Shown piece after piece: positions 61,501 through 64,000 of a stretch of DNA of 64,000 nt. Location: contig NC_064439.1 in the NCBI RefSeq assembly GCF_023343835.1, forward strand, positions 33,926,508 to 33,990,507, read 5' to 3'. The stretch is from Lagopus muta. Taxonomy: Eukaryota; Chordata; Aves; Galliformes; Phasianidae. A model generated the notes under the pieces. That model made no database searches and was not told the DNA's origin. It was given only the letters and a program-made list of their open reading frames with translations. The number at the start of each line of letters is the position of its first letter. Position 1 is the first letter of the stretch. The position numbers and the translations under genes are program-made.

Positions 61501-64000
61501 AATGCCTGAGTTTTGTGTAGTCATTTTCTCTCACAGCCTTCCTTTTTGAAGACTAAACACTCAAGGACAGGCTCTGTTCTCTTTATTATCTGAGTAGCCA
61601 TGTTTCTATTTGAATTAATCTTTCCTGAACAGTACAGAGTGTACGCTGTGTTTGAGATGAAAATTCAGCATTTAAAAAAAACCATTAATATTCAGGTATC
61701 TTTGCTAGAAACACCTCCTCCTTGTATTCTGCACGATACTTGCCTTTTTCACAGCTGTGCACATTTTGTCTCAGTTTCAGTAGCTGACAATTTTCTGACA
61801 GGCTTCTGTGACTGACTTAAGTGCTTTTTTTCTTCTGATATTTCCAGCTCTCAGCATACCACAAAGCTTCCTCTTGTTACTCCCCAGTAGTGTTATGTAG
61901 CATTCACACTGCCTCATTTAATTCCAATTTATTAATCTATTCCTTAAGGACAACCATATTTTCCTAGAGTCCAGTCACTCTCAGGGTCAATGACCTAGAA
62001 TGCTGTTACTGCCAGAAAGCAGAACCAGAATGCTGAATCTGATTTCAAAATAATCAGTTTGAGTCTATTTTTGAAATCAGAATAAGGCCCAAACCTCCTT
62101 CAGAAGGTCTTCCTGAATTTAACCACAAGTGAGCTTCTCGTTCTTAATGCTTCTACTTCAGGGCTCTGCTAAGAACTGGAAGCAGAAGCCTGGTTAGTTT
62201 AGGAGCAGTTGGAACATCTTAGATACAAAGAGTATGATGACCCTCCAACCCATCCTTTTGCTGCTGGGGGACTTCAACCAGCAAAAGCTCTGTTTTGTAC
62301 CCTGGTGCTCCCCTGTGCTGCTCTGCAGGTGCCAGCATGACCACTGCGTCTTGTGACTTTCTGTGCTTAGCTGAGATGAGCTCTATGTAATGTCCACCTG
62401 GAAGACACAGGCTGGCCATTGCTGTGAGTTCTTTTCTGCTAGCAGTGCTCTGCATAAAGCTTCTGGGCCCCGTCAGCCTGAAGCTGCCTGGCAGTCCCCA
62501 CCTATTTCATCTTTCACCAGTGTTGACTGGTTTCTCCACCTCTTTGTATGTGTACTCTTGAGATACGTGCACATACATATGAGCTCAGTACCCAATGAAC
62601 ACAGGAGCAAGTTCACAAGGGGAGGAACATCCATCTCCTGCTCCAGCTCCCCAGCATCTAGCAGATGGCATTCATTCCTGCAGTTATGTGCAGCATCACG
62701 TGTTCATTCCAGCTCCTCAGTTCTATCGACTCGTGTTGGCAGGGGAGGCTGGGCTGCCTAAGTTCTGACAGCAAGGACACTTTGCTCATTGTTTAAATAC
62801 AGTACACATTTTTCCCAATTCCTATCTTTAATATTTAAAATTAACCTTACCACGTCTTAGAAATTTCTTTTATAAGCATAAAGGCGCAATTATAATTTCA
62901 GCTTCATTTTTAAATACTTACTTTTCATCTTCTACTTTGAAGGTGGATTATACATAAAGAAAAATGATTTAATAGAATTTTTTTCATTTGTGTCGTTGTG
63001 GAAAACACAGGAGCCACTTTTTTATCCTCCTGAGAATTCTGCCTGTAATCACATAATTAGGTGGTTATAAAAAAAAAAAAAGCTTCAAGATAGAAAGAGG
63101 TATACTTGGTTTTACGTACCTCCTCCAAGTAAGTTCTGGTCTGAAATTACACAGGACACAGCAATGAAATATGGTAGAAATTATGTGAGTACTTTGGTTA
63201 GTCATTCGTATGTCAGTGCCATTAAACATTTAAGTGCCTCTTCATATCTACAGATATGGTATTAAATATTGTAAAGCCTGTGAAAGTATTTTACATGGCC
63301 TTTTTGGTGCATTACATATGACAGGAAGGTGATAGTAAACCCTTGCTTTTCATGAAAAATAATCGTGGGGACATGACATGCCCTAATATGTAAAAACAAA
63401 TACAACAACACAACAAAATGGATGTTCCCTGGTTATTTCTGTTCTAATAGTAAAACAGTGCTAAAGTTGGTAAACACTGAGTGGTATTTTTGCTTCGACC
63501 AGCTCTTTTAGAGCATTCAAGCAACCAATAGAACACCTAACTTTAAAAGAGATATTTGTATGTTTAATAAGCATTTTTGCTCATATAATTTTAGCTTTAT
63601 TTTCTCTCCTCGCAGGGGTGAAGATCTGTATGCCTTGGTAGTTATTGCCATATTTATTGACAAAAAAAATCTCAAAACATGGTATAAAAACACACCAAGG
63701 GAGAAATTGTAGTAATTGACACAACAGATGGATAGACCGTGTTGTAGTTACCTGCTGCCAAAGTCAATCCAAGTAATATGGCTGTACAACACTATGAGCT
63801 GCAAGGGAGAGATGAAATAAGTTGATCTGTTAGTTGACCTAATGGAATCTCCTTTCCTGGCTAAAGAAATGGAGGCACCCTTTATGTTAGGCTCTTCTGT
63901 CTAGCAGCAGTTATTAGAAAACTTGTAAAACTTACTGAGTTTGAGATCTCTGCCCATCTCTGGCCAGCTGTTTCCATCTATGTAAGGGAGCTTATAACTT
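58541..64000. other. intergenic, no established gene
   Basis: AT-rich sequence. The only points of note are the small candidate exon at 61236 and a short GDFN-containing plus-strand word near 62260 that recalls a CR1 endonuclease. Long T and A runs occur (for example near 61374 and 63069). Confidence 0.5.
61236..61310 (+). other. candidate 75-base plus-strand exon
   Basis: CTGTTCTTTTTCAG precedes it and CAG|GTAATC follows it. Exactly one of the three frames is open throughout (25 codons, SDAIEMSIDPSRASW onward), phase 0 to 0. I cannot tie it to a known gene. It does not match the PLCL2 sequence as I know it. Confidence 0.25.

Noticed and set aside
62248-62310. LLLLGDFNQ word on the plus strand, like a CR1 endonuclease core
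   Set aside because: Too short, with no flanking CR1 similarity that I can follow. It may be chance.

Overview
This is a vertebrate genomic window, almost certainly from a galliform bird (chicken or a close relative). Genes are long and intron-rich, and two CpG islands are present. CR1 LINE 3' ends are scattered throughout, and two fragments match the galliform mariner GalluHop. The one protein-coding gene I can establish exon by exon is DAZL, the germ-cell RNA-binding protein, on the minus strand.

Layout: (1) 1-6.8 kb has no recognisable gene, only a CR1 fragment. (2) 6.86-8.1 kb is a strong CpG island with minus-strand splice donors. From the human order RFTN1-DAZL-PLCL2 it is probably the RFTN1 promoter and 5' non-coding exon (inference). 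(3) 8.1-22.9 kb lies beyond the DAZL 3' end. It holds low-complexity tracts, CR1 and mariner remnants, and a set of minus-strand open blocks with splice-like edges that I do not recognise. (4) 22.9-35.9 kb is the complete DAZL gene: 11 coding exons with consistent phases, giving a 289-residue protein. The start codon is the last three bases of exon 1. The last exon is followed by an 850-base 3' UTR with an AATAAA. (5) 34.8-36.2 kb is the DAZL CpG-island promoter. It has two plus-oriented YY1-type motifs, an E2F-type motif and a 48-base pyrimidine tract. (6) 36.2-64 kb is intergenic, presumably towards PLCL2. It is rich in CR1 copies and holds a mariner fragment, a pair of LTR-like repeats 1.38 kb apart, a decayed coding relic at 45.9-46.1 kb and a possible small plus-strand exon at 61.2 kb.

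Base composition changes sense near 35 kb. In the lines I sampled the plus strand is C-rich over G to the left and G-rich over C to the right. That is what long-term divergent germline transcription from the DAZL island would leave behind. With the YY1 motifs it is the best hint here of an undescribed element: a plus-strand non-coding transcript opposite DAZL. I found no CRISPR array, operon, tRNA or rRNA.
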